Assembly (NCBI RefSeq): GCF_002009425.1
Contig: NZ_CP019936.1
Span: forward strand, 2,219,297 to 2,283,296
Reading direction: 5' to 3'
DNA length: 64,000 bases
From: Thiosocius teredinicola
Lineage (GTDB): Bacteria; Pseudomonadota; Gammaproteobacteria; Chromatiales; Chromatiaceae
Shown one piece after another: positions 43,839 to 52,473 of the stretch. Made by a program: the position numbers and the translations under genes. Numbering within the stretch: position 1 is the first letter of the stretch; every line of letters starts with the position of its first letter. The notes under the pieces were generated by a model. The model did no database searches, was not told the DNA's origin, and worked only from the letters and a program-made list of their open reading frames with translations.

Positions 43839-44726
43839 ATGCAACAGAAACCTATGGACTACCTGCTCATCAATCCGTCGGCCGGTTCATCGCAAGATGC
43901 CGATTTCTGGACGCAACAGCTCGAGGCGCACGGCGTCAGACCAAAGGTCTGTGACAGCGGCGACTACGAAGCGCTGCCCGATCTCAAGGAACACGACCGC
44001 CTGTTGGTCGCCGGTGGCGATGGTACGGTAAGCCGTTATGCCGCCTGGTGTGCTGACAGAGGATGCATACTCGGCATTCTGCCGGGAGGTACCGGCAACG
44101 ATTTCGCACGTGGACTGGAGATTCCGTTAGAGGCGGAGGCCGCCTGTGCAACCATCGCCAACGGCATCGTGCGCGAGGTCGACATAGCCTGGGTCGACGA
44201 TCGACGTTTTCTCAATGTGGCGCACATCGGGTTGGGGTCGGAGATCAGCATGCAGGCACAGCAACAGACGAAGCAATGGTGGGGCCGATTCAGCTATGCC
44301 AAGACATTGCTGGCCAAGATCGAACGCCGCCGCGGGTTCAAAGCGATTATCGAGTGCGACGGTCAACGTCGCCGCGGACGTTGGTTGGAGATCGCCGTCG
44401 CCAATGGCCGATCGTTCGGTGGTGGGCACGAGGTGTTTGAAGCGGCGGTCGATGACGGCGAGTTGAATGTGATTGCCATCCGCCCACGGTCGCTATGGCA
44501 TTTGTTCAAGGTGTGGACGATCGCCCAGTTGCGCGGTGCGACCCCCGATGATCGGGCTATCGTCAAGATGCGGGGCGCCAACATAACGGTCACCGGTGGA
44601 TCAGCGAAAACCGTCTCGGCCGACGGTGAGCATGTCGGCTCGGTTCCTGTCAGATTCAACGTGGAACATCGCGCACTGCGGGTCATCACACCGGTGATGC
44701 ATAACGCCATGGAAGATGCCGCGTGA
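43839..44726 (+). CDS. Diacylglycerol kinase-family lipid kinase (YegS/DagK-like)
   Basis: 295 aa. Nucleotide-binding motif VAGGDGTVSRYA and the following GILPGGTGNDFARGLEIP are family hallmarks; LINPSAGS near the start is the first loop. It probably phosphorylates diacylglycerol or a related lipid at the inner membrane. Confidence 0.92.
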   Translation: MQQKPMDYLLINPSAGSSQDADFWTQQLEAHGVRPKVCDSGDYEALPDLKEHDRLLVAGGDGTVSRYAAWCADRGCILGILPGGTGNDFARGLEIPLEAEAACATIANGIVREVDIAWVDDRRFLNVAHIGLGSEISMQAQQQTKQWWGRFSYAKTLLAKIERRRGFKAIIECDGQRRRGRWLEIAVANGRSFGGGHEVFEAAVDDGELNVIAIRPRSLWHLFKVWTIAQLRGATPDDRAIVKMRGANITVTGGSAKTVSADGEHVGSVPVRFNVEHRALRVITPVMHNAMEDAA

Positions 44727-44736
44727 AGGGGGAGTG

Positions 44737-45177
44737 ATGTTTCACATTCGAGACAAGGAGCAGACGGCCCTGGCTGAACTGCACGAGAATGCGGCCGGCA
44801 CGCTGGTCCGTTATCGCGAACTGATCGATACGGATATCGATGAGCGACTACGTGACACTTTGCAGCAGATCGTCGGCCAGCGTAAAGCACTGGTTGAGCG
44901 TCTGGCACAGTGCGTACGCCAACGCGATGATCACCCCAAGGCAGCCGATCCCGAAACCCAGGAGTTGCACGTGGTTGTCGACCGCCTCATGCAGATGGTC
45001 AACGGCACCGAGGGATCAGCTGCGCGTTTACTCGAGAACGAGCGCGCGTGGCGTGAAAGGCTTCAGTCGAATCGCGACCTCAATTGGCACGTAGACGAGC
45101 AGACTTTGATCGATGCGTTACTGCTGCACACCGATGAGGCGATCGACAGGCTCGACGTCTTTACCGGGCAAGCCTAG
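44737..45177 (+). CDS. Hypothetical helical protein, DUF2383-like
   Basis: 146 aa from ATG 44737, with GGGGGAG just upstream. Nearly all-helical and acidic (ELHENAAGTLVRYRELIDTD, LLLHTDEAIDRLDVF). The helical hairpin form resembles DUF2383 or bacterioferritin-like bundles, but no metal ligands line up clearly. It overlaps nothing and is probably co-transcribed with the lipid kinase. Confidence 0.65.
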   Translation: MFHIRDKEQTALAELHENAAGTLVRYRELIDTDIDERLRDTLQQIVGQRKALVERLAQCVRQRDDHPKAADPETQELHVVVDRLMQMVNGTEGSAARLLENERAWRERLQSNRDLNWHVDEQTLIDALLLHTDEAIDRLDVFTGQA

Positions 45178-45214
45178 TGGGCCAAGCGTTACAGCACGTT
45201 CCGCTTGGCCCACT
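45176..45214. terminator. Bidirectional terminator-like inverted repeat
   Basis: AGTGGGCCAAGCG (45176-45188) and CGCTTGGCCCACT (45202-45214) are a perfect 13-pair stem around a 13-base loop. It lies between two convergent genes (stops at 45177 and 45232). No T-run, so it may act as an mRNA end stabiliser as well. Confidence 0.65.
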
Positions 45215-45231
45215 CGGTTGCAACCAGCAGT

Positions 45232-45831
45232 TCAGTACTTGACCGAGCAGCCGTAGGGCCGGGTGACCGCATCGGCGATCGGTTGTCCGGCGGCCAACTC
45301 ATCCAGCGCAACTTTCACATATTGCTTGGCGTTGGCAATGTCGTCGGGATTGGAGGTCGGGATGCTGTCGATGCCTCCTTTGTAAACCAGTGTCCCATCG
45401 CCATTGACAATGTACATATGCGGTGTCGTCTTGGCGCCGTAGACACGCCCGATGTCGCCACTGGTATCCAGAATTACCGACGATGGCGAGGCGTTGCGCG
45501 ATTCGGTCAATGCGTCCGCCTGGGCCGGCCGCACGTGGCCCTGTTTGCCTTGGGCCGACGAGATGATCGAAAGCCAAACGACACCTGCGTCGGTTGCCGC
45601 CTTCTGCTGTGCCTGCATGTTGCCGCTACCGTAGTGTTTGCGCACATAGGGACAGTCGTGGTTGGTCCATTCGAGCACCACGGTCTTGCCGCGGTAGTCC
45701 GACAAGCGGTGTTGTTTACCTTGCGTGTCGGTTCCTGCGAACTCCGGGGCCGGTTCGCCGACCGTTGCGGTTGCGTATGCTGAGGCATTCAGGCCGGCAA
45801 TCAGGCCGGCGACGGCAATGGATTTCCACAT
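45232..45831 (-). CDS. Exported thioredoxin-fold protein (redoxin)
   Basis: 199 aa from ATG 45831 with GGGAG about ten bases upstream. A signal peptide (SIAVAGLIAGLNASAYA) precedes an AhpC/TSA-type fold (VGEPAPEFAGTDTQGKQHRLSDY). The active region NHDCPYVRKHY has one cysteine in place of CxxC, and a second Cys sits near the end (YGCSVKY). It lies 16 bases downstream of the DsbD-like gene, which may reduce it. Confidence 0.82.
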   Translation of the reverse strand: MWKSIAVAGLIAGLNASAYATATVGEPAPEFAGTDTQGKQHRLSDYRGKTVVLEWTNHDCPYVRKHYGSGNMQAQQKAATDAGVVWLSIISSAQGKQGHVRPAQADALTESRNASPSSVILDTSGDIGRVYGAKTTPHMYIVNGDGTLVYKGGIDSIPTSNPDDIANAKQYVKVALDELAAGQPIADAVTRPYGCSVKY

Positions 45832-45847
45832 AGCGTTCAATCTCCCT

Positions 45848-47908
45848 TCACAGTTGTTCAAGCGCCTCCAGCACCAGGTTTTCGGTCAGGAGCTGGGGGA
45901 GTACGATCGGGTTTGTGCCATCGGCCGGATGCAGGACGTACAAGGGTACGCCGCTTCGCCCGTAGCGTTGCAGTTCGGCGCCGATGGCGGCGTCGCGTTT
46001 TGTCCAGTCACCTTTCAGGTAGACGACGTCGGCTTTGCGTAAGGCCGACTCGATCCGTGGGCTGCTCAGGGCGACCTGTTCGTTCACCTTGCAGGTGATG
46101 CACCATGCCGCGGTGAAGTTGACGAACACGGCTTTGCCTTCGCGTTGAAGCTCGGCAACGCGAACGCTGCTCCAGGCGTCAGCGGTAAGATTTGATGGGT
46201 CTGGCGGAGCCTCCCGCGCTGCCAGGCCGCCGATGATGATCGCGCCGACCAGCGTAGCCATCGCCAACGCCCGTTGCCCGTGGCGTTCGCGTGCAAGTCC
46301 GATCCACCATAGGGCGAATGCGAGCAACAGCGCGCCACTCAATGCCATGGCGAACGCACTCGCATCGACCTGCTGGCTCAACACCCAGAGCAACCAAAGT
46401 GCTGCACCGAACATCGGAAACGCCAACAATCTGCGCAGCGTCTCCATCCAGGGTCCGGGTTTCGGCACTCGTTTCAACAGGCTCGGCCAGGTGCTGAGCA
46501 GTAGCATCGGCAGCGCAAAACCGGCGCCTAATGCGAGAAACACGGCCATTGCCTCGCCGACCGGACGGGTCATCGCGAAACCCAAGGCGGTGCCCATGAA
46601 AGGTGCCGTGCACGGTGTGGCGACGACGACCGCGAGCACCCCGGTCGCTACCGAACCGGCGATACCCTGACGGTCGGCAAGCTGCTGGCCGGCGCCCATC
46701 ACACGGTTGCCGATGCTGAACACACCCGAAAGGTTGAGCGCCAAGGCCAACATCAGGTACATCAAGCCAAGCACGACCGCCGGCTCCTGCAGTTGAAACC
46801 CCCAGCCCAGGGCCGTGCCGCCGGCTCGCAGCAGTAACAGCAAACCGGCGAGCGCGGCGAAGGTGACGAGCACACCGACGACAAACGCTGCACCGTGCCG
46901 GCGGGCGTCGCCGTTGGCATGCCCGATGAGGCCCAGCACCTTGATCGACAGAACCGGTAACACGCACGGCATCAGGTTGAGGATCAGGCCGCCGAGCACG
47001 GCAAACCCGATTGCCAGCCACAGGCTCACCGAAGCGCTGTCGGTTGTGGTACCGACAGGTGTCGGCGCCAAGGCAGTCGCGTTCAAGGTGAAGCCGCGGA
47101 CTTCGTCTGCCGTATCGCCTTCGACGACGAGCAGACCTGCGAGGGACTGCTCGGGTTGCAGCGGGCCGTCACCCGGTGGCAACGTCAACACTAGGTCGCC
47201 GTCGTCGCGCGTCCAGGTCTGCTTTGCCGACGACGAGACAGGTCCCCATTCGTTGGAGGCAAACCACAGGTCGTTCACCGCTTCGATGCTCGCCGCGGCA
47301 TCGCGCAATCGCAGACGCATCATGCCGTCAGGCAGCAGGGAATAGTCCGCAGCACCACTGAAAGGAGTCGGCCAGCGGGCTTGAGCCTGTGCTACCCATT
47401 GCGCGGGTTGCTGAGCGGCAGCACTTGCGGTCGATCGCAAGGTTGCAGTGAAGCGACCCTCTTCGGGGATGCACTCCTCTTTGCACACCAGCCAGGTGGC
47501 ATCGGCTGTTATCTGAACGTCGCTATCGCTTGGCAGGTCGCCGGGGGCCGTAATCGGCACGAGAAACACCACCTCGTGCTCGTAGCCGTAGTTGGTCAAC
47601 GGACCGACATCGATGCGGGTCGGAACCGGCCAGTGGACATCGCCGGCCTGCCAGCCCGCGGGCAGCTGCCAGCGGATACGCGGCGGCTCGCCCGAATCGC
47701 CGGGGTTGCGCCAGTAGACGTGCCAGTGGGGAATCAGGTCGAATCGCAGGCCGGCCCACAGCGTTTCGCCCGGCGCGATCGACTCGGATGCCGTCAGTAG
47801 CTGCACCCGGGCGTGCGGCGTCTCCATGGCCGTACCGTCTGCGTGCGCCAAGCTGGTGCCAAGCAGCCACAACAGCAGGATCCGGAGCAATCGTCTGGTC
47901 AAATGCAT
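45848..47908 (-). CDS. DsbD/ScsB-type protein-disulfide reductase
   Basis: 686 aa from ATG 47908; the frame extends upstream but the signal peptide fixes the start. A periplasmic N-terminal domain carries a Cys pair (LVCKEECIPEEGRF). Eight membrane helices include LNLMPCVLPVLSIK and VATPCTAPFMGTAL, the DsbD-beta cysteines. A C-terminal thioredoxin domain has AAWCITCKVNEQV. It moves electrons from the cytoplasm to periplasmic thiol proteins; the neighbouring redoxin and the Cu/haem proteins downstream are possible clients. Confidence 0.9.
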   Translation of the reverse strand: MHLTRRLLRILLLWLLGTSLAHADGTAMETPHARVQLLTASESIAPGETLWAGLRFDLIPHWHVYWRNPGDSGEPPRIRWQLPAGWQAGDVHWPVPTRIDVGPLTNYGYEHEVVFLVPITAPGDLPSDSDVQITADATWLVCKEECIPEEGRFTATLRSTASAAAQQPAQWVAQAQARWPTPFSGAADYSLLPDGMMRLRLRDAAASIEAVNDLWFASNEWGPVSSSAKQTWTRDDGDLVLTLPPGDGPLQPEQSLAGLLVVEGDTADEVRGFTLNATALAPTPVGTTTDSASVSLWLAIGFAVLGGLILNLMPCVLPVLSIKVLGLIGHANGDARRHGAAFVVGVLVTFAALAGLLLLLRAGGTALGWGFQLQEPAVVLGLMYLMLALALNLSGVFSIGNRVMGAGQQLADRQGIAGSVATGVLAVVVATPCTAPFMGTALGFAMTRPVGEAMAVFLALGAGFALPMLLLSTWPSLLKRVPKPGPWMETLRRLLAFPMFGAALWLLWVLSQQVDASAFAMALSGALLLAFALWWIGLARERHGQRALAMATLVGAIIIGGLAAREAPPDPSNLTADAWSSVRVAELQREGKAVFVNFTAAWCITCKVNEQVALSSPRIESALRKADVVYLKGDWTKRDAAIGAELQRYGRSGVPLYVLHPADGTNPIVLPQLLTENLVLEALEQL

Positions 47909-48098
47909 CGTCTCATCATTCGCCACGCGGCTGGGCACGCCACACCATGGAGTGATTGACCCGTTCGGCTCCTGCTTGTTCCGCACTGGGGGCAGCTTGT
48001 GCGAAAAGCTCGTCCCCTCAATACGCCGCGTGCACTGGCCGCAACGGGTGGTCGGCGGCGCTTTCCCAGGCCAAATGACGGTGCGCCTGTTGTTGGAA

Positions 48099-48701
48099 TC
48101 AAACCAGGTGGGCGGCGATTCCGTTCCAGCTCGAACGCCAGACATCGCTCGCCGTGTCGGTGAGCGGCGTCGGTATCACGCCGTCCAGCCTGAGTGAGAT
48201 CAAGCGCAGGGCAGGGCCGAACAGCACGGCAGAGGCAACCCACGGATCCATTGTCTCGATTTCGCCGCGCTGCATCGCATGGGCAACGATGTCGCGCATC
48301 TTGGAAAACGGCTTGGAAGAGCACAAGGAAGGTTCCTGCGGCAGAAACTCGCGATGACGCGCGTTCAGAACGAATCCAATCATCTCCGGTTCGGTTTCGG
48401 TCAACTCGAACAACACGGTCACCAGTGCCAGGCCCTGATCGTATGATTTGTCATGCGACGCGGCAGCGGTATCGACCACCGATTCCATGCGCTCGAGCAG
48501 ATCGTCGTACAACGCTTTGGCGATGGCTTCCTTGCCGGCGAAGTAGTTGTAGATCGATCCCATCGCGACATCGGCCTTGTGTCGAATATCGTGGATCGAT
48601 GTGTTGAAATAACCGCGGTTGGTGAAAAGGTGCAAGGCAGCGTCCAGGATTTGCCGACGCATGATGTTCGCACGTGTTCGTTTTTGTTTTGCAGGCGCCA
48701 T
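48099..48701 (-). CDS. TetR-family transcriptional regulator
   Basis: 200 aa. N-terminal helix-turn-helix: ILDAALHLFTNRGYFNTSIHDI begins the domain and VAMGSIYNYFAGKEAIAKAL completes it. The ligand domain is divergent. It lies between the DsbD-like gene and the orphan folP/C1 module and may regulate either; no ligand can be inferred. Confidence 0.9.
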   Translation of the reverse strand: MAPAKQKRTRANIMRRQILDAALHLFTNRGYFNTSIHDIRHKADVAMGSIYNYFAGKEAIAKALYDDLLERMESVVDTAAASHDKSYDQGLALVTVLFELTETEPEMIGFVLNARHREFLPQEPSLCSSKPFSKMRDIVAHAMQRGEIETMDPWVASAVLFGPALRLISLRLDGVIPTPLTDTASDVWRSSWNGIAAHLV

Positions 48702-48717
48702 GTCATTGGGAGAATTT

Positions 48718-48837
48718 GTGCATTGGAACGCATTCTGGCGGATGTTTCACGCCGTCGCCAGCATCAGCCGTGTCGGTCTGGGGTTGCTGCGCTGGGCAGT
48801 AATCCGCGCCACGGGCCTTGAAAGGTGGGCCGTATGA
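48718..48837 (+). CDS. Candidate small ORF coupled to folP, 39 aa
   Basis: GTG 48718, with GGGAG six bases upstream, opens a frame of 39 hydrophobic, Trp-rich residues (HWNAFWRMFHAVASISRVGL). It stops in an ATGA overlap with the folP start at 48834. The coupling geometry is what real operons show, but the product matches no family I know. Confidence 0.3.
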   Translation: MHWNAFWRMFHAVASISRVGLGLLRWAVIRATGLERWAV

Positions 48838-49709
48838 GCCGCGGTCGCGACGCCGGGCGTCAGTCTGATCACCGGCACCGATGGTGCGATCGCACCCAAC
48901 CGCCGATGATCATGGGAGTTCTGAACGTCACCCCGGACAGCTTTTCCGACGGCGGTAGATACACCGATACCGCGTCAGCCGTGGAACGCGCCGTCGACAT
49001 GGTCGGGCAGGGCGCGGACATCATCGACATCGGCGGGGAATCGACCCGGCCCGGCGCGGCCCGTCAACCGGCGGCGGTGCAGATTGCGCGGGTAGTGCCG
49101 GTCGTTCGCGAGCTGCGTTCGAGGATCCCGCGGCGCGTGATGATCAGCATCGATACCAGTCTCGCCGAGGTGGCTGCTGCGGCGTTGGAGGTCGGCGCCG
49201 ATATGATCAATGACATTTCGGCAGGACGCGATTCGTCGGATATGTTGGCACTGGCCGCTGCACGCGGTGCGCCCATCGTGCTGATGCATATGCAGGGCGA
49301 GCCGGCGACGATGCAACAGGATCCGAGCTATACCGATGTCGTTGGCGAGGTTACACAGTTTCTGCAACAACGGTTCGCCGCGGCAGTAGCGGCCGGCATC
49401 GATCAAGACCACGTATTGCTCGACCCGGGTATCGGGTTCGGCAAACGGCGAGAAGACAACCTCGCGCTGTTGGCGGGCCTCGAACAGCTGGCCGCCATGG
49501 GTCGGCCCTTGTTGTTGGGTACCAGCCGCAAGCGGTTCATGGGCAGTCTGTGCGCCGAGACCGATCCGACCCGGTTGGTCGGTGCCACCTGCGCGACCAC
49601 GGCCTTGGGCGTGGCAGCCGGGGTTCGGGTTTTTCGGGTGCACGATATCGCGGCAAACCGCCAGGCAGCCGATGTCGCCTGGGCGGTCTGCGGACAAACG
49701 CCGATCTAG
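48834..49709 (+). CDS. folP: Dihydropteroate synthase
   Basis: 291 aa. All signature blocks are present: GVLNVTPDSFSDGG, IDIGGESTRPGA, SIDTS, MINDISAG, LLDPGIGFGK, LLLGTSRKRF and RVHDIA. It joins a pterin to an aromatic amine. Outside the usual ftsH-folP-glmM context and inside an H4MPT C1 region, it may instead act with beta-RFAP synthase to make the methanopterin precursor; the folate role remains possible. Confidence 0.9.
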   Translation: MSRGRDAGRQSDHRHRWCDRTQPPMIMGVLNVTPDSFSDGGRYTDTASAVERAVDMVGQGADIIDIGGESTRPGAARQPAAVQIARVVPVVRELRSRIPRRVMISIDTSLAEVAAAALEVGADMINDISAGRDSSDMLALAAARGAPIVLMHMQGEPATMQQDPSYTDVVGEVTQFLQQRFAAAVAAGIDQDHVLLDPGIGFGKRREDNLALLAGLEQLAAMGRPLLLGTSRKRFMGSLCAETDPTRLVGATCATTALGVAAGVRVFRVHDIAANRQAADVAWAVCGQTPI

Positions 49710-49722
49710 ACCGGTCGCTACC

Positions 49723-52473
49723 TCATGCGTGGACCGGCGATGCCTGGATCGCGCAGAACTTGAACTCCGGTATCTTGCCGTCCGGGTCCAACGCTTCGTT
49801 GGTCAGCAGGTTGGCGGCCGCTTCGTGGTAACAGAAGGGCAGAAACACCTGGCCGGGGTTAAGACCGTCGTCGACCCGGGCCAACGCAGTGACTTCGCCG
49901 CGGCGCGAACGTAGGCGGATCGCGTCACCCGGTTGGATGCCCAGGGCGGATAACTGCTGTGGGTGCAAGGTGGCGACCGGCACAGGTTCAATCTCGTCCA
50001 ACACACTGGCCCGCCGGGTCATCGCACCGGTGTGCCAGTGTTCCAACTGGCGCCCGGTAATCAGAATCAAGGGGTACTCGGTATCCGGCAGTTCATCGGC
50101 ATTCTTGAACTCGGCCGGCACCAGCAGAGCCTTGCCGCCGTCACGCGGAAACACATCGGTGAAGATCACTTCGTCGCCCGGGTCGTTCTCGTGTTCGCAG
50201 GGGTAGGTGACGGCGCTTTCGCGTTCGAGTCGTTCCCAGGTGATGCCTGCAATGCTCGGCATTGCGCGGCGCATCTCGTCGAATACGTCGCGCGGATGTG
50301 AGTAGTGCCAGTCGAGGCCGAGGCGTTCCGCCATATCGATGATGATCGCCAGGTCCTGACGCGCGTCGCCCGGCGGATTCAACGCCTGGCGGCCGAGTTG
50401 CACGCGACGGTCGGTGTTGGTGAAGGTCCCGGTCTTTTCGGGGAAGGCCGAGGCCGGGAGCACGACATCGGCGTAGTACGCCGTCTCGGTCATGAAGATG
50501 TCTTGCACCACGAGATGCTGCAGCGACGCGAGCGCGGCACGGGCATGGTTCAGGTTGGGATCGGACATCGCCGGGTTCTCACCCATGATGTACATGCCGC
50601 GAATCGCACCGTCGTGAATCGCATGCATGATCTCGACGACGGTCAACCCCGGTTTCGGGTCGAGGCTGGTTCCCCACAGGGCCTCGAAGCTCTCGCGTAC
50701 CGCGGTGTTGTCGACCCGCTGGTAATCGGGGAACACCATCGGTATCAGGCCGACGTCGGATGCACCCTGCACGTTGTTTTGTCCGCGCAAGGGATGCAGG
50801 CCGGTGCCGGGCCTGCCGATCTGGCCGGTGATCAGTGACAGGTTGATCAGGCAGCGGGCATTGTCGGTGCCGTGTACGTGCTGCGACACACCCATGCCCC
50901 AGAAGATCATCGAGCCTTTGGATGTGGCGAACAGGCGCGCCACTTCACGCAGCGTTTCGGCCGGTACGCCGCAGATCGATTCGACCGCTTCGGGCGAGTA
51001 GGCAGCGAGGCTCGATTTGAGCTTCTCGTAGCCCTCGGTGCGTTGTGCGATGAATTCGGGATCGACCAGCCCCTGCTCGATTACCGCATGCATGATGCCG
51101 TTGAGCATCGCGACATCGGTATCCGGCTTGAACTGCAGTACGTGTTCGGCGAACCGTGCGATTGCGGTGCGACGCGGGTCCATGACGATCAGTTTCTTGC
51201 CGGCACGCGCGGCGTTCTTGAAGAACGTGGCGGCGACCGGATGGTTCTCGGTCGGGTTCGAGCCGATGACCACGATCACCTCGGCCTGCGAGACATCGGC
51301 AACCGGGTTCGACACGGCCCCGGATCCGATCATCTGCAACAGTGCGGCGACCGACGAGGCATGGCATAGGCGCGTGCAGTGGTCGACGTTGTTGGTGCCG
51401 AAACCGGTACGCACCAGTTTCTGAAATAAATAGGCCTCTTCGTTCGAACCCTTGGCCGAGCCGAAACCGGCAAGGCTCGAGGGGCCTTGTTCGTCACGCA
51501 GTTTGCGCAGGCCTTGCGCGGCGACTTGCAGTGCTTCATCCCACGACACCTCGCGAAAATCGCGCAACGGGTTGTCGCGATCGAGATCCAGTTCGGCGCG
51601 TTTGGGTGCGTCTTCGCGCCGGATCAGCGGCTTGGTGAGTCGGTGACGATGGCTGACATAGTCGAATCCGTAGCGTCCCTTCACACACAGCCGGCTGTGG
51701 TTGGCCGGGCCGTCGCGACCTTCGACGTGCAGGATGCGATTGTCGGCGACGTGGTAGGTCAGTTGACAGCCGACGCCGCAGTACGGGCAGACCGAGTCGA
51801 CGCGTTGCTGGCTCTCTTGCAGTGCGACCGATCCACTCGGCGTCAGTGCACCGGTGGGACAGGCCTGCACACACTCACCGCAGGCCACGCAGCTCGAAGC
51901 GCCCATCGGGTCTTCCATATCGAACACGATGCGCGCATGCGCGCCGCGTCCGGCATAGCCGATGACATCGTTTGCCTGTTCTTCGCGGCATGCGCGTAAA
52001 CAGCGCGTGCATTGAATACACAGGTCGAGGTTGACGGCGATCGCCGGATGGCTGTTGTCGGCCTGCGGTTGCTCGCGCGTCGGGAAACGCCGCGCAGCGA
52101 CGTGCAGCTGCTCACTCCAGTAGTCCAGTTCGCTATCCTGGCGACGCGCCTGGGTGGCATCGAGATCGCTCTGCAACAGTTCGAGCACCAGGCGTTGCGA
52201 ATGCCGGGCGCGCTCGTTGACGCTGTCGACCTTCATCCCCTGTGACGGATACCGGCAGCACGACGGCGCCAACACCCGTTCACCGTCGATCTCGACGACG
52301 CATGCCCGGCAGTTGCCGTCCGGACGCATGCCCGGCTTGTAACACAGGTGCGGTATCTCGATGCCGGCGCGCAAGGCGGCCTGCAGAATCGTTTCATCCG
52401 CATTCGCCAGGAGGTCGACCCCGTTCAACTCGAAGGCTATCTGATCGTCGGCGGGAAGGGCGGAGCGGGACAT
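49723..52473 (-). CDS. fdhA: NAD-dependent formate dehydrogenase, alpha subunit
   Basis: 916 aa from ATG 52473, coupled to fdhB by an ATGA overlap. A 2Fe-2S domain has Cys44, Cys55, Cys58 and Cys72. Two 4Fe-4S sets follow (CIQCTRCLRAC, CVACGECVQAC). The molybdopterin domain begins at CPYCGVGC. The metal-site residue is Cys in HCTRLCHASS, not selenocysteine. The type matches the cytoplasmic W/Mo FDH1 of Methylorubrum. It oxidises formate to CO2 and passes electrons to FdhB. No signal peptide. Confidence 0.93.
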   Translation of the reverse strand: MSRSALPADDQIAFELNGVDLLANADETILQAALRAGIEIPHLCYKPGMRPDGNCRACVVEIDGERVLAPSCCRYPSQGMKVDSVNERARHSQRLVLELLQSDLDATQARRQDSELDYWSEQLHVAARRFPTREQPQADNSHPAIAVNLDLCIQCTRCLRACREEQANDVIGYAGRGAHARIVFDMEDPMGASSCVACGECVQACPTGALTPSGSVALQESQQRVDSVCPYCGVGCQLTYHVADNRILHVEGRDGPANHSRLCVKGRYGFDYVSHRHRLTKPLIRREDAPKRAELDLDRDNPLRDFREVSWDEALQVAAQGLRKLRDEQGPSSLAGFGSAKGSNEEAYLFQKLVRTGFGTNNVDHCTRLCHASSVAALLQMIGSGAVSNPVADVSQAEVIVVIGSNPTENHPVAATFFKNAARAGKKLIVMDPRRTAIARFAEHVLQFKPDTDVAMLNGIMHAVIEQGLVDPEFIAQRTEGYEKLKSSLAAYSPEAVESICGVPAETLREVARLFATSKGSMIFWGMGVSQHVHGTDNARCLINLSLITGQIGRPGTGLHPLRGQNNVQGASDVGLIPMVFPDYQRVDNTAVRESFEALWGTSLDPKPGLTVVEIMHAIHDGAIRGMYIMGENPAMSDPNLNHARAALASLQHLVVQDIFMTETAYYADVVLPASAFPEKTGTFTNTDRRVQLGRQALNPPGDARQDLAIIIDMAERLGLDWHYSHPRDVFDEMRRAMPSIAGITWERLERESAVTYPCEHENDPGDEVIFTDVFPRDGGKALLVPAEFKNADELPDTEYPLILITGRQLEHWHTGAMTRRASVLDEIEPVPVATLHPQQLSALGIQPGDAIRLRSRRGEVTALARVDDGLNPGQVFLPFCYHEAAANLLTNEALDPDGKIPEFKFCAIQASPVHA

